From assembly GCA_963719975.1 (NCBI GenBank), contig CAVRED010000006.1, forward strand, positions 1-64,000: a stretch of DNA of 64,000 nucleotides. The letters run 5' to 3'. Made by a program: the position numbers and the translations under genes. Below the pieces are notes generated by a model. It had not been told where the DNA came from and did no database searches. It was given only the letters and a program-made list of their open reading frames with translations. Origin of the DNA: Poindextera sp963719975 (GTDB taxonomy: Bacteria > Pseudomonadota > Alphaproteobacteria > Caulobacterales > Caulobacteraceae). Below, one piece after another: positions 1 to 12,474 of this stretch; the stretch's first letter is position 1; each line of letters opens with the position of its first letter.

Positions 1-224
1 ATCGGCAGCCGCGCGCCGGCGATCGGCGCGCTCATCGCGACGTCCTGGGTGAACGGACCGAGCGCATGGGGCGCGGCCTGGGCGTCGGTCGGATACCAGA
101 TGCCGACGACAAGGGGCCTCGCTGTCCCGTCCGGCACGCTGACCTGCTCGAAGCCGACGTTGGCGGCCCGCGCCGCGCCGGCGCTGAAAACGAGAAGGAC
201 GAAGAGAATTCCGATCATTCGCAT
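1..224 (-). CDS. Exported alpha/beta hydrolase, dienelactone-hydrolase-like (N-terminal part only)
   Basis: Translating the minus strand from the ATG at 224 gives about 74 residues before the window edge. They begin MRMIGILFVLLVFSAGAARA, a typical Sec signal peptide with cleavage expected after Ala-Arg-Ala, followed by NVGFEQVSVPDG and then PLVVGIWYPTDA. The WYPT motif after a signal peptide is typical of the 'predicted dienelactone hydrolase' group of periplasmic alpha/beta hydrolases; the catalytic Ser-Asp-His lie beyond the window. A GGAAAG ribosome site precedes the start. The gene is divergent from the TetR gene at 290, so that regulator may control it. Family assignment rests on a short N-terminus and is moderate. 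Confidence 0.6.
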   Translation of the reverse strand, partial: MRMIGILFVLLVFSAGAARAANVGFEQVSVPDGTARPLVVGIWYPTDAQAAPHALGPFTQDVAMSAPIAGARLP

Positions 225-259
225 GGCTGACTTTCCAATGTTGTCGCCGCTCACATTGT

Positions 260-268
260 CATCCGATG
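260..268. promoter_or_regulatory. Candidate TetR operator in the divergent intergenic region
   Basis: CATCCGATG is an odd palindrome (CATC-C-GATG) lying in the 65-base gap between the hydrolase and the TetR gene, overlapping a TTGTCA that could serve as a -35 element. TetR repressors often bind palindromes in such divergent gaps. The symmetry is short and could be chance. Confidence 0.25.
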
Positions 269-289
269 TAAGCTGTGTCAACATCACGC

Positions 290-892
290 ATGGCAAAGAG
301 CGGCTACCACCACGGCGATCTCGCCCACGCCCTCGTCGAAGCGGCGATGAAGCTGGTCGAAAGCGACGGCCCCGACGCGCTGTCGCTACGCGATCTCGCC
401 GCCTCGCTCGGCGTCTCGAGGGCCGCGCCGTACCGCCATTTCGTCGACCGCGACGCGCTGTTGGCGGCCGTGGCCGCCAAGGGCTTCGAAGCGCTGGCCG
501 ACGTCTACGAGGCGGCGCGGACGAGCGCCGGCGACGGGCCGACGCGGATGCGCAGAGCGATGCGCGACTACGTCGCGTTCGCCTGGAGCCGCCCTGGCCT
601 GCACAGGCTGATGTTCGAGAGCGACCTCTTGCGGCGCACGCCGATCGCGCCCGTGCTCGAAACCGCCTACAGGCGCACCTATGAAACGCTCTGGCGGGCG
701 CTCGGGGAGGCCTATCCGAACGCCGACCAGTCCTGGCTCAGACGCCGGCGCGTCACCATGCTCTCGACCGTGGTCGGCTTCCTGGTGCTGAACGAAGCCG
801 GCCGTTTCACCGCCGAGTGGATGGATCCGCTGCCCCGCGAGGAACAGGTCGAGGCCATCCTCGACGCCGCCATCGGGGCGGGCCCCGGCTAG
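290..892 (+). CDS. TetR/AcrR family transcriptional regulator with WHG-type C-terminal domain
   Basis: About 200 residues, normal for TetR regulators. The N-terminus KSGYHHGDL followed by ALSLRDLAASLGVSRAAPYR and HF is the helix-turn-helix of the subgroup whose ligand domain carries a WHG signature. The C-terminal half (FAWSRPGLHRLMFES and onward) is the helical ligand-binding domain. I prefer the ATG at 290 over the in-frame GTG at 275 because family members usually begin a few residues before GYHHGDL. It is divergent from the exported hydrolase and ends overlapping the convergent tatC stop (TAG at 890-892 against 889-891). Ligand unknown. Confidence 0.85.
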   Translation: MAKSGYHHGDLAHALVEAAMKLVESDGPDALSLRDLAASLGVSRAAPYRHFVDRDALLAAVAAKGFEALADVYEAARTSAGDGPTRMRRAMRDYVAFAWSRPGLHRLMFESDLLRRTPIAPVLETAYRRTYETLWRALGEAYPNADQSWLRRRRVTMLSTVVGFLVLNEAGRFTAEWMDPLPREEQVEAILDAAIGAGPG

Positions 893-1960
893 GCTTCTTC
901 TGGCTCCGCAGCCTCCGCCTCGGCGTCCTCGCGCGCCTTGCGGCGCTCAATCAGCCAGACGACGAAGATCGAGATCTCGTAGAGGAGCACGCCGGGCAGG
1001 GCGAGGCTCATCATGCTGATCGGGTCGGGCGGCGTGACAGCGCGGCGATGACGAAGACGGCGACAATCGCGTAGCGGCGGCCCGACCTCAGGAAGCTGCT
1101 GGTGACCAGGCCGGCCATGCCAAGCAGCGCCAGCACCACCGGCAGCTGGAAGCAGAGCCCGAAGCCGAGCAGCAGCGTCGTGACCAGGTTGAGGTAGTCG
1201 GAGACCTTCGGCAGCAGCGAACCGAGATATGCGCGTCGCCGGTGATCTGCTGGTTCAACGAGAACCAGAGCACGAACGGCAGCATGACGAAGTAGACCAG
1301 CGCCGCGCCCAGCAGGAACAGCACCGGCGAGGCGAGCAGGAACGGCAGGAAGGCGCGCCGCTCGCGCCGATAAAGCCCTGGCGCGACAAAGCGGTAGAGC
1401 TGGGTCGCCAGCACGGGGAACGTGAGCACGATGGCGGCGAAGACGGCGAGCTTCACCTTCTCGAAGAAGACCTCGAGCGGCGCCGTGAAGACCATGTGCA
1501 CCTGCTGCACATGGACGCTGGCGATGGACTTCAGCCCGATCATGGCCAGCAACAGGTCGAATGGCCCGCGGTGGGCGCCCGTGGCCTGCTGGACCGCGAG
1601 CAGCCCCTGCGCCCGCTCGAACGGCGCGAGCAGGAAGACCAGGATCTGGGTCGAGAACACGAAGCAGATCACGAACCCGACCGCGATCGCCGCCGCGCAG
1701 ACGATCAGCCGGCGGCGGAGCTCGATCAGGTGATCCAGCAGCGGCGCGCGCGAGGCCTCGATCTCGGCTGCGTCGTCGGCCACGCCGTCGACCCTGGTCG
1801 GCCGGTCTTCGCGCCGGGCGCCTGGCCTGGCGGGCTTCGGCTTGGCGGGCGCGGGCGCGGCGGGCTCGGGCGGCGCAGCCTCGACGGTCGCAGCCGCGGG
1901 CGCCGTTTCGTCTGGCGGCGTGAAGCCGGCTTCCGCCGCGGCCGGCGCGCTCTGGGCCAT
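889..1960 (-). CDS. tatC: Sec-independent protein translocase subunit TatC (frameshifted in this sequence)
   Basis: TatC is the multi-spanning membrane receptor for twin-arginine signal peptides. The protein starts MAQSAPAAAEAGF and has an Ala/Pro-rich N-terminal extension of about 60 residues. The family core follows: PLLDHLIELRRRL, the helix VGFVICFVFS, FFEKVKLAVFAAIVLTFPV, then QLYRFVAPGLYRRERR. Around base 1229 the frame shifts and the fifth and sixth helices (LVTTLLLGFGLCFQLPVVL) continue in another frame. A second shift near 1038 leads to the tail LALPGVLLYEISIFVVWL and the TAG at 889-891. Joined, the protein is about 357 residues. Both shifts look like sequencing errors. It follows tatA and tatB, the usual order. 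Confidence 0.85.
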
Positions 1961-2203
1961 CGGGTTGAAAATTGCTGTAGTGGCGGGGGTCGCTGCGCAT
2001 CGCCTCGACCTTTCCTGAGCTGGTCGAGCTCGGACTGCCGCGCGAGCTCGTCGAAGCTGGCGCGCAGTCCGAGGCCGGCGCGCACATGCGGCCGAGGAAC
2101 TGGCCGACGCGGCGCATCAGGATAGGAGGTCCTTGGGTCCGACAACGATCAGCGCGACAGCGCCGATGATCAGGATCTCCAGCAGCCGGTTTTCAGGAAA
2201 CAT
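1961..2203 (-). CDS. tatB: Sec-independent protein translocase subunit TatB (frameshifted)
   Basis: Starts MFPENRLLEILIIGAVALIV and then VGPKDL, the TatA/B single transmembrane helix with the TatB-type GPKDL hinge. The amphipathic helix follows in other frames: MRRVGQFLGRM from about 2117, RASFDELARQSELDQLRK near 2030-2080, and VEAMRSDPRHYSNF just before tatC. At least two single-base shifts (near 2117 and 2020, with another possible between) are needed to join them. The true stop cannot be placed because the last frame stays open into tatC; the end given is the base before the tatC start. In alphaproteobacteria TatB acts with TatC in signal-peptide recognition. Confidence 0.75.
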
Positions 2204-2231
2204 CGAAGCTCGCGGCCCCCGACAGAAGGGC

Positions 2232-2448
2232 CTAGCGCGCGATCGGATCCTTCGGCGTTTCGTTCGCCGGGGGAAGGCTGGGCGTGGTCTCGGTGGCGGC
2301 GTCTCGTGGTCGTCCTTCAGGCCCTCGCGGAAGGCTTTGATGCCCTTGGCGGCGTCGCCCATGATGCCGGATATCTGCCCCGGCCGCCGAACACCAGAAG
2401 CACGATGACGGCGAGGATCAGAAGGTGCCAGGGACTCAAACCGAGCAT
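2232..2448 (-). CDS. tatA: Sec-independent protein translocase subunit TatA (frameshifted)
   Basis: The minus-strand ATG at 2448 begins MLGLSPWHLLILAVIVLLVF followed by GGRG, the TatA membrane helix and FG-hinge. After a one-base shift near 2378 the amphipathic helix reads MGDAAKGIKAFREGLKDD, and after another near 2310 the acidic/Pro-rich tail AATETTPSLPPANETPKDP ends at TAG (2232-2234). The joined length of about 72 residues is normal for TatA, which forms the translocation pore. It is first of tatA-tatB-tatC. The long gap upstream (to tuf) means it probably has its own promoter, although I could not pick one with confidence. Confidence 0.8.
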
Positions 2449-2768
2449 GTTCCCACTCCTCTAGCGCGAACAGCGGAGTTGGCGTCCACGACGTTGCGGC
2501 TCATATAAGCCATCGGGCCCCGAAGCGCCAATCAGCCCCCCGCGACCGAATCACGTCGGGCGCATAGCGCCTATTCCAAGCCGCGATGCCGCAAAGATGA
2601 ACCACCAAGCACACCAAGCACACCAAGAGGCGGTGATTGGCCGTGGCGCCGAGTGTCCTCTCCCAGACCCCTTGGTGTGCTTAGGCGTGCTTGGTGGTTG
2701 AATAGGAAAGAGCCACCAGGCGCGGGCCCGACAGCTCTGCTTGAGACTGCGGCCGAAGTGGCTGTTGG
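2449..2768. other. Intergenic region between tatA and tuf
   Basis: About 320 bases without a gene. It holds the large inverted repeat at 2600-2699 and must contain the tatA promoter. No convincing -35/-10 pair or small ORF was recognised. Confidence 0.6.
2600..2699. repeat. Large palindromic element with ACCAAGCAC-type tandem arms, 3' of tuf
   Basis: The left arm (2600-2627) is built from tandem copies of a 9-base unit resembling CACCAAGCA. The right arm (2671-2699) is its reverse complement with one bulged A and one mismatch. About 27 of 28 positions pair, enclosing a 43-base loop. Arms built of ACCAAG/ACACCAAG units resemble intergenic repeats I recall from various Gram-negative genomes. 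It lies 70-170 bases beyond the tuf stop and could terminate or stabilise the str-operon transcript. Confidence 0.75.
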
Positions 2769-3960
<1,192 letters not shown>

Positions 3961-4042
3961 TTCTCAAGCTCCGGCCCTTTGGGGCTTCATTTCGGTTGTG
4001 GATGGCGTCTGTCAGGGTCTTTGGCTGGGTATTGAGTACTCT

Positions 4043-6119
<2,077 letters not shown>

Positions 6120-6235
6120 GGCTGGAACGACTCTGGGGGCGGGCGGATGGGGGTTGACGCCGGCGCGGGCGGTTTAGCTCAAACCGCCCGGCCAAGAAAG
6201 GCTTGGGGTTACTGGAAGCAGGCTTAGATGGGCGC

Positions 6236-6708
6236 CTACCAGCGATAATGCGAGAAGGCGCGGTTGGCTTCGGCCATCTTGTGGGTGTCTTCGCGCTTCT
6301 TCACCGCCGTGCCGCGGTTGTTGGAGGCGTCGAGCAGTTCGCCCGCAAGCTTTTCGGTCATGGTGTTCTCGCCCCGCTTGCGGGCGGCGGTGACCAGCCA
6401 GCGGATGGCGAGCGCGCGGCGGCGCTCAGGCCGGACCTCGACGGGCACCTGGTAGGTGGCGCCGCCGACACGGCGGGAGCGCACCTCGACGGCCGGCGCG
6501 ACGTTGTCCAGCGCGGCATGGAAGGTCTCCAGCGGGCCCTGGTCGCGGCGCTTGGCTCGAGGATGTCGAAGGCGCCGTAGATGATGGTCTCGGCGACGGC
6601 CTTTTTGCCTTCGTACATCACGTAGTTCATGAACTTGGTGACGACGAGGTCGTCGAACTTGGGGTCGGGCAGGACTTCGCGTTTTTCGGCGCGGCGGCGG
6701 CGGGACAT
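6236..6708 (-). CDS. rpsG: Small-subunit ribosomal protein uS7 (one frameshift)
   Basis: Begins MSRRRRAEKREVLPDPKFDD, continues KFMNYVMYEGKKAVAETIIY, then shifts frame near 6556. It resumes with VRSRRVGGATYQVPVEVRPE, RALAIRWL and KLAGELLDA, ending AFSHYRW. The whole is about 157 residues, the usual uS7 length. uS7 nucleates the head of the 30S subunit and in many bacteria represses its own str operon. It lies between rpsL and fusA, as expected. Confidence 0.95.
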
Positions 6709-6717
6709 TCTAATTCC

Positions 6718-7089
6718 TCACTTCGGCCGTTTGGCGCCGTAGAGCGAACGCCGCTGCCTGCGGTCCTTGACCCCTTGGGTGTCGAGGACGCCGCGCAGGA
6801 TGTGGTAGCGCACGCCGGGAAGGTCCTTCACCCGGCCGCCGCGGATCAGCACCACCGAGTGCTCCTGCAGATTGTGGCCCTCGCCGGGGATGTAGCACAC
6901 CGCTTCCATGCCGGTGGTCAGGCGCACCTTGGCGACTTTCCGCAGGGCCGAGTTCGGCTTCTTCGGCGTGATCGTATAGACCCGGGTGCAGACGCCGCGG
7001 CGTTGCGGCGACCCCTTCAGCGCCGGCACCTTGTTGCGCGAGGGCTTGGGGCGGCGGGGCTTGCGGATAAGCTGGTTGATCGTCGGCAT
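6718..7089 (-). CDS. rpsL: Small-subunit ribosomal protein uS12
   Basis: Intact 123-residue protein starting MPTINQLIRKPR and containing TPKKPNSALRKVAKVRL and GGRVKDLPGVRYHILRG. These two loops surround the decoding centre and carry the lysines (the P-K-K-P-N-S and G-R-V-K-D regions) whose mutation gives streptomycin resistance; both look wild-type. It is the first gene of the str operon, 9 bases before rpsG. A good promoter lies about 160 bases upstream. Confidence 0.98.
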   Translation of the reverse strand: MPTINQLIRKPRRPKPSRNKVPALKGSPQRRGVCTRVYTITPKKPNSALRKVAKVRLTTGMEAVCYIPGEGHNLQEHSVVLIRGGRVKDLPGVRYHILRGVLDTQGVKDRRQRRSLYGAKRPK

Positions 7090-7245
7090 TCAGGTCTTTC
7101 ACTGTCAAAGGGTTTTTCGAAGGCGTCCGATAAACACGAAACGGCGCCGGGCGCATCATCTGCGATCCGGCGCGTCTCAAGTCCTCGACGGGGACTTCCG
7201 GCCTATCGGGACGGGAGGCTTCCCCGGCCCTCGAAAAGAGCGCGG

Positions 7246-7274
7246 AAACTAGTGAACGCGCGGCAAAAGGTCAA
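7246..7274 (-). promoter_or_regulatory. Candidate promoter of the rpsL-rpsG-fusA-tuf operon
   Basis: Read on the minus strand, TTGACC (7274-7269) is followed by exactly 17 bases and TAGTTT (7251-7246). The -35 matches the consensus at five of six positions. It would give a leader of about 150 bases before the rpsL ATG at 7089, room enough for the regulatory leaders common in ribosomal-protein operons. Supported by position and motif only. Confidence 0.55.
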
Positions 7275-7395
7275 CGAAGCCGGAAGGACCGAGGTCGGCC
7301 GCTTCACCGCCGAAGAGCGAACAATCCGAGAGGCCGCCGTTGGGCGAAGATGGGGGCGCCCTTGGCCGGAAACCGGATATTCTCGGGGTTGCCGG

Positions 7396-7713
7396 TTACG
7401 GCGCCGTGCGGGCCATGATCGACGCCAGCGTCTGGCCCTGTAGCCTCAGTTCGTCCGCCGGCCTCGAGCAGAGCTCGCGCACGCCGACCGGATAGGAGTT
7501 GCCATCGTGGGAGATCTCGGTCGCCCGCTGGGCGATGGCGTTGAGATCCTGCGTTAGGATCTCGATCTGCTCTCGGGCCAGCTTGTGCGCCTCGACCTGC
7601 AGGCGGCGCAGACGCTGAGCCCCGGTGTCGCGGCCAAGGTCGCGCACATTGTCCGCGGCGTCGGATGGCTCGGCGGGCGAAGCGGACGCGCCGGTCTGCT
7701 CGGGATCAGCCAT
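7396..7713 (-). CDS. Small helical protein of unknown function
   Basis: A 105-residue acidic N-terminus (MADPEQTGASASPAEPSD) is followed by a long helix-forming stretch (LRRLQVEAHKLAREQIEILT) and a short C-terminal segment. No signal peptide, membrane segment or catalytic motif is visible; a coiled-coil or dimerising helix is likely at about residues 30-70. It is alone between the str operon and the glycan cassette and reads away from the cassette. I do not recognise the family. Confidence 0.55.
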   Translation of the reverse strand: MADPEQTGASASPAEPSDAADNVRDLGRDTGAQRLRRLQVEAHKLAREQIEILTQDLNAIAQRATEISHDGNSYPVGVRELCSRPADELRLQGQTLASIMARTAP

Positions 7714-7901
7714 GGCTCTTCACTCCAGGATGTCCATCGAGCCGGGCTCGATCGACGGGTGAACCCCACCATGACGAGCTTGAAGATTTGTCGGGCGAAG
7801 GGCCGCCCGGCGGCGCCGGTGCAATCTATGAAGGCGCCGGCCCGTACGCTCGCGCGCGATCCGTTATAAGGCTCTTAATGTGGTCGCTGCAGAGTCGGCT
7901 G

Positions 7902-8972
7902 ATGCACGGAGGGCGCCTTGGCGGCGAGGACAAGCGGAAGGACGAGGCCGGGCCAGCTCGCCCCGGCCGGCGGTCGCGCGGGCGACCCTCGCGCGACGCC
8001 CGCTCGCCTCCGGAGTCCCCCGCCCCGACGCTTTCGGTGGTCGCGCCCTGCTATAACGAGGAGGCGACCCTGGACGTTTTCGTCGAGCGCATGCTCGTTG
8101 CGGCGCGGGAGGCGTGCGGCGACGATTTCGAGCTCATCCTGGTCAACGACGGCTCGCGTGACGGAACCTGGAGGCTGATCGAATCCGGGCGCGGGCGAGC
8201 GCCGACGTCGTCGGCGTCAACCTGGCGCGCAACCACGGTCACCAACTCGCGGTCACGGCGGGCCTGAGCCTGGCGCGCGGCGAGCGCGTGCTGATCATCG
8301 ACGCCGACCTGCAGGACCCGCCCGAACTGCTCGGCGAGATGATGCGGCGAATGGACGAGGGCGTGGACGTCGTCTACGGCCGCCGCCGGGCGCGGGCAGG
8401 AGAGCCGCTTCAAGCTGGCCACCGCGACCTGTTCTATCGCCTGCTCGGCGCCATCGCCGAGGTCGAGATCCCGCGCGACACCGGTGACTTCCGGCTGATG
8501 TCCCGGCGCATCGTCGAACGGCTGAACGCCATGCCCGAACAGGACCGCTTCCTGCGCGGCATGGTCGCCTGGCTCGGCGGCCGGCAGACCGAGATCCTTT
8601 ACGACCGCGAGGGCCGGCACGCCGGCGAGACCGGCTACACCCTGGCCAAGATGGTGCGGCTGGCGGTCGACGGGCTGACCAGCTTTTCGACCGCCCCCTT
8701 GCGGTTGGCGGGGCTCTTGAGCGTGCTGGGCGTCGTCGTCGCCTTCGCGCTGGCCGTCTATGCAGTGGTCGGCTTCTTCCTGGCCGCGCGACGCCGGCTG
8801 GACCAGCCTGGCGCTGATCGTGGTCTTCTTCTCCACCGCCCAGCTGATCTGCCTGACCATCTTCGGCGAGTACCTTGGCAGGGTCTACATGCAGGGCAAG
8901 CATCGGCCGCTCTATCTGGTCGACGAGATCGTGACCCGCGATCCGCCGACGGCGAGGCGGAGGGCCGCCTTG
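7902..8972 (+). CDS. GtrB/DPM1-like polyprenyl-phosphate glycosyltransferase (GT2, frameshifted)
   Basis: A GT2 catalytic domain is clear: PTLSVVAPCYNEEATLDVF, ELILVNDGSRDGTW, then after a shift near 8195 RVLIIDADLQDPPELLGEMM (the DXD region) and YGRRRA. Further shifts near 8400 and 8795 lead to TGDFRLMSRRIVERLNAMPE, FLRGMVAWLGG, and two C-terminal membrane helices ending FGEYLGRVYMQGKHRPLYLV. This is the architecture of enzymes that load a sugar onto undecaprenyl phosphate, as GtrB does. The start is uncertain: ATG at 7878, ATG at 7902, or TTG at 7919 behind a GGAGGG. The stop is also unresolved because the last frame runs into the methyltransferase gene. Confidence 0.75.
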
Positions 8973-9657
8973 GATGTCGCCGAATTCGACCGCTTCGCCG
9001 ACGAGTATCTCGCGACCCACGCGCGCAACATCGAGATCAGCGGCGAGAGTCCCGAATACTTCGCCCGCTACAAGATCGACAAGGTCCGCCGCGTGTGGGC
9101 GGCGCGCGGACGGCCGGAACCGAAGACCATTCTCGATTTCGGCGCCGGCATCGGCAATTCGGTGCCACATTTCGCCGCGAGTTCCCGGAGCCGAGATCAT
9201 CGCGACGGACATTTCGCGCCGCAGCCTCGCCATCGCCGAGCGGCGGTCCGGGCGTCGCCCGCTTCGCGCTTTACCCCGGCCGGGCTGCCGGCCGCGGACA
9301 GAAGCGTCGACCTGACGTTCTCGGCCTGCGTCTTCCACCACATCGAACCGACCGAGCATGTCGTGCTGTTCCGAGCTTCGCCAAACGCTGGCGCCGGGCG
9401 GCGCGCTGGTCATCTTCGAGCACAACCCGGTCAATCCGGTCACCCAGCACATCGTCGCGACCTGCGAATTCGACGAGAACGCGGTCCTGATCCCGGCCGG
9501 GATCCTGCGCCATCGCCAGCTCGATGCCGGATTCGCGCGCGTCGAGATCGCCTACACCGGCTTCTTTCCCGCCGCGCTCAGGGCCTTGCGGCCGCTGGAG
9601 CCCGTGCTCAAGCATCTGCCGATCGGCGCCCAGTACTACACGCTCGCCCATGGGTGA
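8970..9657 (+). CDS. Class I SAM-dependent methyltransferase (frameshifted)
   Basis: Begins with a likely TTG at 8970 (DVAEFDRFADEY), followed by ISGESPEYFARYKID and motif I ILDFGAGIGNSVPHFA. After shifts near 9180, 9245 and 9290 it continues as AEIIATDISRRSLAIAERR and VDLTFSACVFHHIEP (the motif IV/V region). A further shift near 9370 leads to TLAPGGALVIFEHNPVNPVT and the end TLAHG. About 228 residues in all. Sandwiched between GtrB-like and GtrA-like genes, it probably methylates the lipid-linked sugar or the finished glycan, but the substrate cannot be read from sequence. The stop (9655-9657) overlaps the next start. Confidence 0.75.
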
Positions 9658-10072
9658 GCGCTCCTGGTCGACCGTTTCGGCCTGGCTGGCCTGGCCAACA
9701 CCGCGTCGGCTTTGCGGTCATCGTGGTGCTTGACCCGGGGCTCGGTTCCAGCCGGCGCTGGCCAACGCGACTGGCTATGCCGTCGGCATGTCGATCGGAT
9801 TCGTCCTCAATCGCGGCTTTGTCTTCCGCAGCGAGCGGCGTCGCGGCTCGGGCGTGCGCTATACGCTCGCCGCGTTCGCCGCCTTCGCATTGAATCAGGC
9901 GGTGTTGCGCGGCCGGGCTCGCGCTCGGCGCTGGCGCGATCCAGCACATTGCGGCGCAGCTGGCGGCGATGATTTCCTACTCGGTCGCGCTCTTCTTGCT
10001 CTGCCGGCTTTGGGTGTTCAGGCCGGCCGCCCCCCTACCCAACGGGTGGGCGCACCGCCGCGCAGCCGGTGA
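9650..10072 (+). CDS. GtrA-like membrane protein, putative lipid-linked sugar flippase (frameshifted)
   Basis: Joined across shifts near 9690, 9740 and 9905, the product reads LLVDRFGLAGLANT, then NATGYAVGMSIGFVLNRGFV with FRSERRR, then YTLAAFAAFALNQAVL and a final helix AMISYSVALFLLCRLWVFRP. Four membrane helices with a central FVLNRxFVF motif are the hallmark of the GtrA family (DPMS/GtrA, about 130 residues). GtrA-like proteins are thought to flip undecaprenyl-phosphate-linked sugars made by GtrB. The ATG at 9650 overlaps the methyltransferase stop (ATGGGTGA). The exact stop is uncertain and overlaps the convergent gene by up to 38 bases. Confidence 0.7.
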
Positions 10073-11537
10073 CGCTCGCAGCCGGCGCGCCCAGCGCACT
10101 CACCGCGTCCGTTCGCGTCGGATCGCAGGTGACCAGCACCCAGCCGGCGTGAAGGCTCGGCGGCGCTTCGGGGTCCTCGTCCCGGATGTCGAACCCTCGA
10201 GCCCGCCAGGCCAGCGTGTAGAACCGGCGCTGGGGCGTGTAGTCGACCAGCAAGTCGTCGTTGGCGACGCCGCCGTCGATGGTCTCGACCCGGCGAAGCC
10301 CCGCCCGATCGAGCGCGGCATAGACCAGCCCATAACGGCCTTGCGGGAAGTCCAGCCGAGACGGCAGCACGACCAGCTTGTAGGCGAGCGCGCTGGTCAC
10401 CAGGTAGACGACCGCCAGCAGGACGAGAGCGTCCGGCAGGCGGGCCGGCCAGCCCGGCCGCCGCAGCACCGCGAGCGCCCGCCGCGCGACGATCGCGAAC
10501 GAGATGGAAAGCAGCGGATAGACCGGCACGATGTACCAGAAGATCTTGGTGCGGCTGAGGCTGAACACGATGAGCGTCACAGCTGCGACCAAGTTGGCGT
10601 AGGTGAGGAAGGCGGCCGACTTGCCTGGCTTCAGCGCAAGAGCCCGGCGGCGAACACCAGAAGGAACGCCGGCCCAAACGCGAAGAGGCTGTCGACCATC
10701 TGCAGATAGTAGAGCGGCCGGCCGATGTGGCCGGTCATGCCGCGCATGTAGCGGCCGCCAAGTTCGTTGTGGGTGACGGCGGCGAGGTAGCCGGGCGCGG
10801 CGCGCTCGCGCAGCAGGTAATATCCTCCGACGAGCGCCACCGAGATGAGCCCCGCGAACAGATACCAGGGCGTGCCGAAGAGCCGCCTCAGGCGGCCGCG
10901 CACGAGCGCGTAGGCGGCGATCCCGACGCCGGGCACCAACCCGGCGACGCCCTTGGTGAGGCAGGCGGCCGCCACCAGCAGGCCGCAACCCAGCACCGTC
11001 CAGACGCGCGGGCGGGTCCGGTGCAGCGCATCGAACAGCAGGAGCACATACCCCGTGGTGAAGAGCGTCAGCGGCGCGTCGTAGTCGCCGGAGTGGGCGG
11101 CGTGCTCGGCGAAGAAACCGCGACTGAGGGCCAGGATCACGGCCGCCGCGGCCACGAAAACCGAGACGCGCTGATGCGCCAGCTGAAGCGCATCACGATG
11201 GCAAGCGTGGCGATGGCGGCCAGCAGCGACGGCAGGCGGACCGCCAACTCGTTGGCGCCGAAGAGGTCGATCGAAGCGGCCTCGAGCCAGATCAGCAGTG
11301 GGGGCTTGGTGTTCCAGAGATCAGGCGCAAAGCCGTAGGTGGTGACGAGGCTGAAGCCGCGCTGGCTCATCTCGAGCGCATTCACCGCAAGGCGGAATTC
11401 GTCCCAGAGCACGATCGGGTGGCTCGCGACGTCGAAGGCGAGAAAGAGGCTGAGCGCGACCAGCAGCCCGCCAGCGCCCAGCCATCGCGGCGGAGTCCTC
11501 GGCGCTCGGCGCCGGTACGCGCGGGTAAAGCTGCCAT
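10035..11537 (-). CDS. GT-C family glycosyltransferase, ArnT/PMT-like (frameshifted)
   Basis: A multi-spanning protein of about 500 residues when joined across shifts near 11490, 11170 and 10640. Near the N-terminus, IVLWDEFRLAVNALEM has the Asp-Glu of the first periplasmic loop that is catalytic in GT39/GT83 enzymes, followed by TTYGFAPDLWNTKPPLLIWL, very like ArnT (undecaprenyl-P-aminoarabinose transferase). Later helices include VLLLFDALHRTR, ACLTKGVAGLVPG and RTKIFWYIVPVYPLL. The family transfers a sugar from a polyprenyl carrier to lipid A or protein on the periplasmic face. The GtrB-like and GtrA-like proteins next door could supply and flip its donor. The start at 11537 (MAALPARTG) is my choice. 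Confidence 0.75.
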
Positions 11538-11663
11538 CCTGCCGCCGTTGAGCCCCGACCGATCGCTAAGCCAAACTTAATTCTGCCAAACATGGCGCGG
11601 CAGCCTTGTTTGCGACGCGCGCAACCCTCACCGTCGCGGCCACGTTCGGGCCGGGAGCTCCCA

Positions 11664-12325
11664 TTGCGCCAACACGCGGCCAGCACGGCGAGGCGGAATG
11701 GCGGTGCGGGCTTGGCGGCGTCGGCCGCCTTTCACCTGCTGGCCTTCACGCTCCTCGGGCTGGCGCTGCGCTACACGCCCATGTTCCCGGTCGCGCCGAC
11801 GCTCGAGGTGCGGCTGGTGACGCTGTCGCAGGGGCACGCCGAGGCCAAGCGTCCGCCGCCGCGCGCGGCGCGCACGCGGCGGCATCCCCCAGCCCAGCCC
11901 CGCCGCTTTCGCCGCACATCGCGCCGACGATCGCGCCCGGGGCGGCGACGATCGTGACGCCGGCGCCTGTCGCGCCGCCCCCGGCCCTTGGTCTGGAGGC
12001 GCTGCGGCGGGGCCTGCGGCTCTCGGCCGGGTGCGCCCACCCCGACGACGACAACCTCAGCCCGGCGGAACGCGATGCCTGCCGGCGGATGACGGCGCGA
12101 ACCCACGAAGCCGCGCCCGCCTACGGCGCCCTGTCCGACCACATGCGCGAGCGGGTGGCGCGCGACACGGCCGAGCAGGACTACCGCGGGTCGACCAGCA
12201 TGAACGACTATCCGGGCTTCCATTGCCTGGCCAACGAGACCTGTACGCCGGACGCACCGACGCCGAAGACCCACGCCGTCGGCGACGACTGCCCGTGGGC
12301 CTGGTGCCACATGGTCGGGCGCTGA
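11664..12325 (+). CDS. Membrane-anchored Pro/Ala-rich protein of unknown function (one frameshift)
   Basis: From a TTG at 11664, with GGGAG just upstream, the product has one N-terminal membrane anchor (GLAASAAFHLLAFTLLGLAL), a short segment LEVRLVTLSQ and, after a shift near 11875, a Pro-rich linker (PSPAPPLSPHIAPT, IVTPAPVAPPPA). This resembles the anchor-plus-linker of TonB-like proteins. The C-terminal half is different and has several Cys (SAGCAHP, RDACRRM, FHCLANETCTP, DDCPWAWCHM), suggesting periplasmic disulphides. No family recognised. It starts about 125 bases from the divergent ArnT-like gene. Confidence 0.55.
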
Positions 12326-12474
12326 CGCAGCCGGTCCTTGCGCAGCGGGGACACAGGGCTTAGCCGATCCCTAACCAATGCCGCCGATCCTGACCCGGTG
12401 CGAGGCTGCTCATCTCTCCCCCGGACACGGCGCCAGCGGTGGGCTGGGCGGCCAACGCCACCGCCCTTCGATCC

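Noticed and set aside
1011..2117. A 368-codon minus-strand frame spanning parts of tatB and tatC.
   Set aside because: It is a composite of fragments of TatB and TatC joined through an Arg-rich out-of-frame middle; the real genes switch frames.
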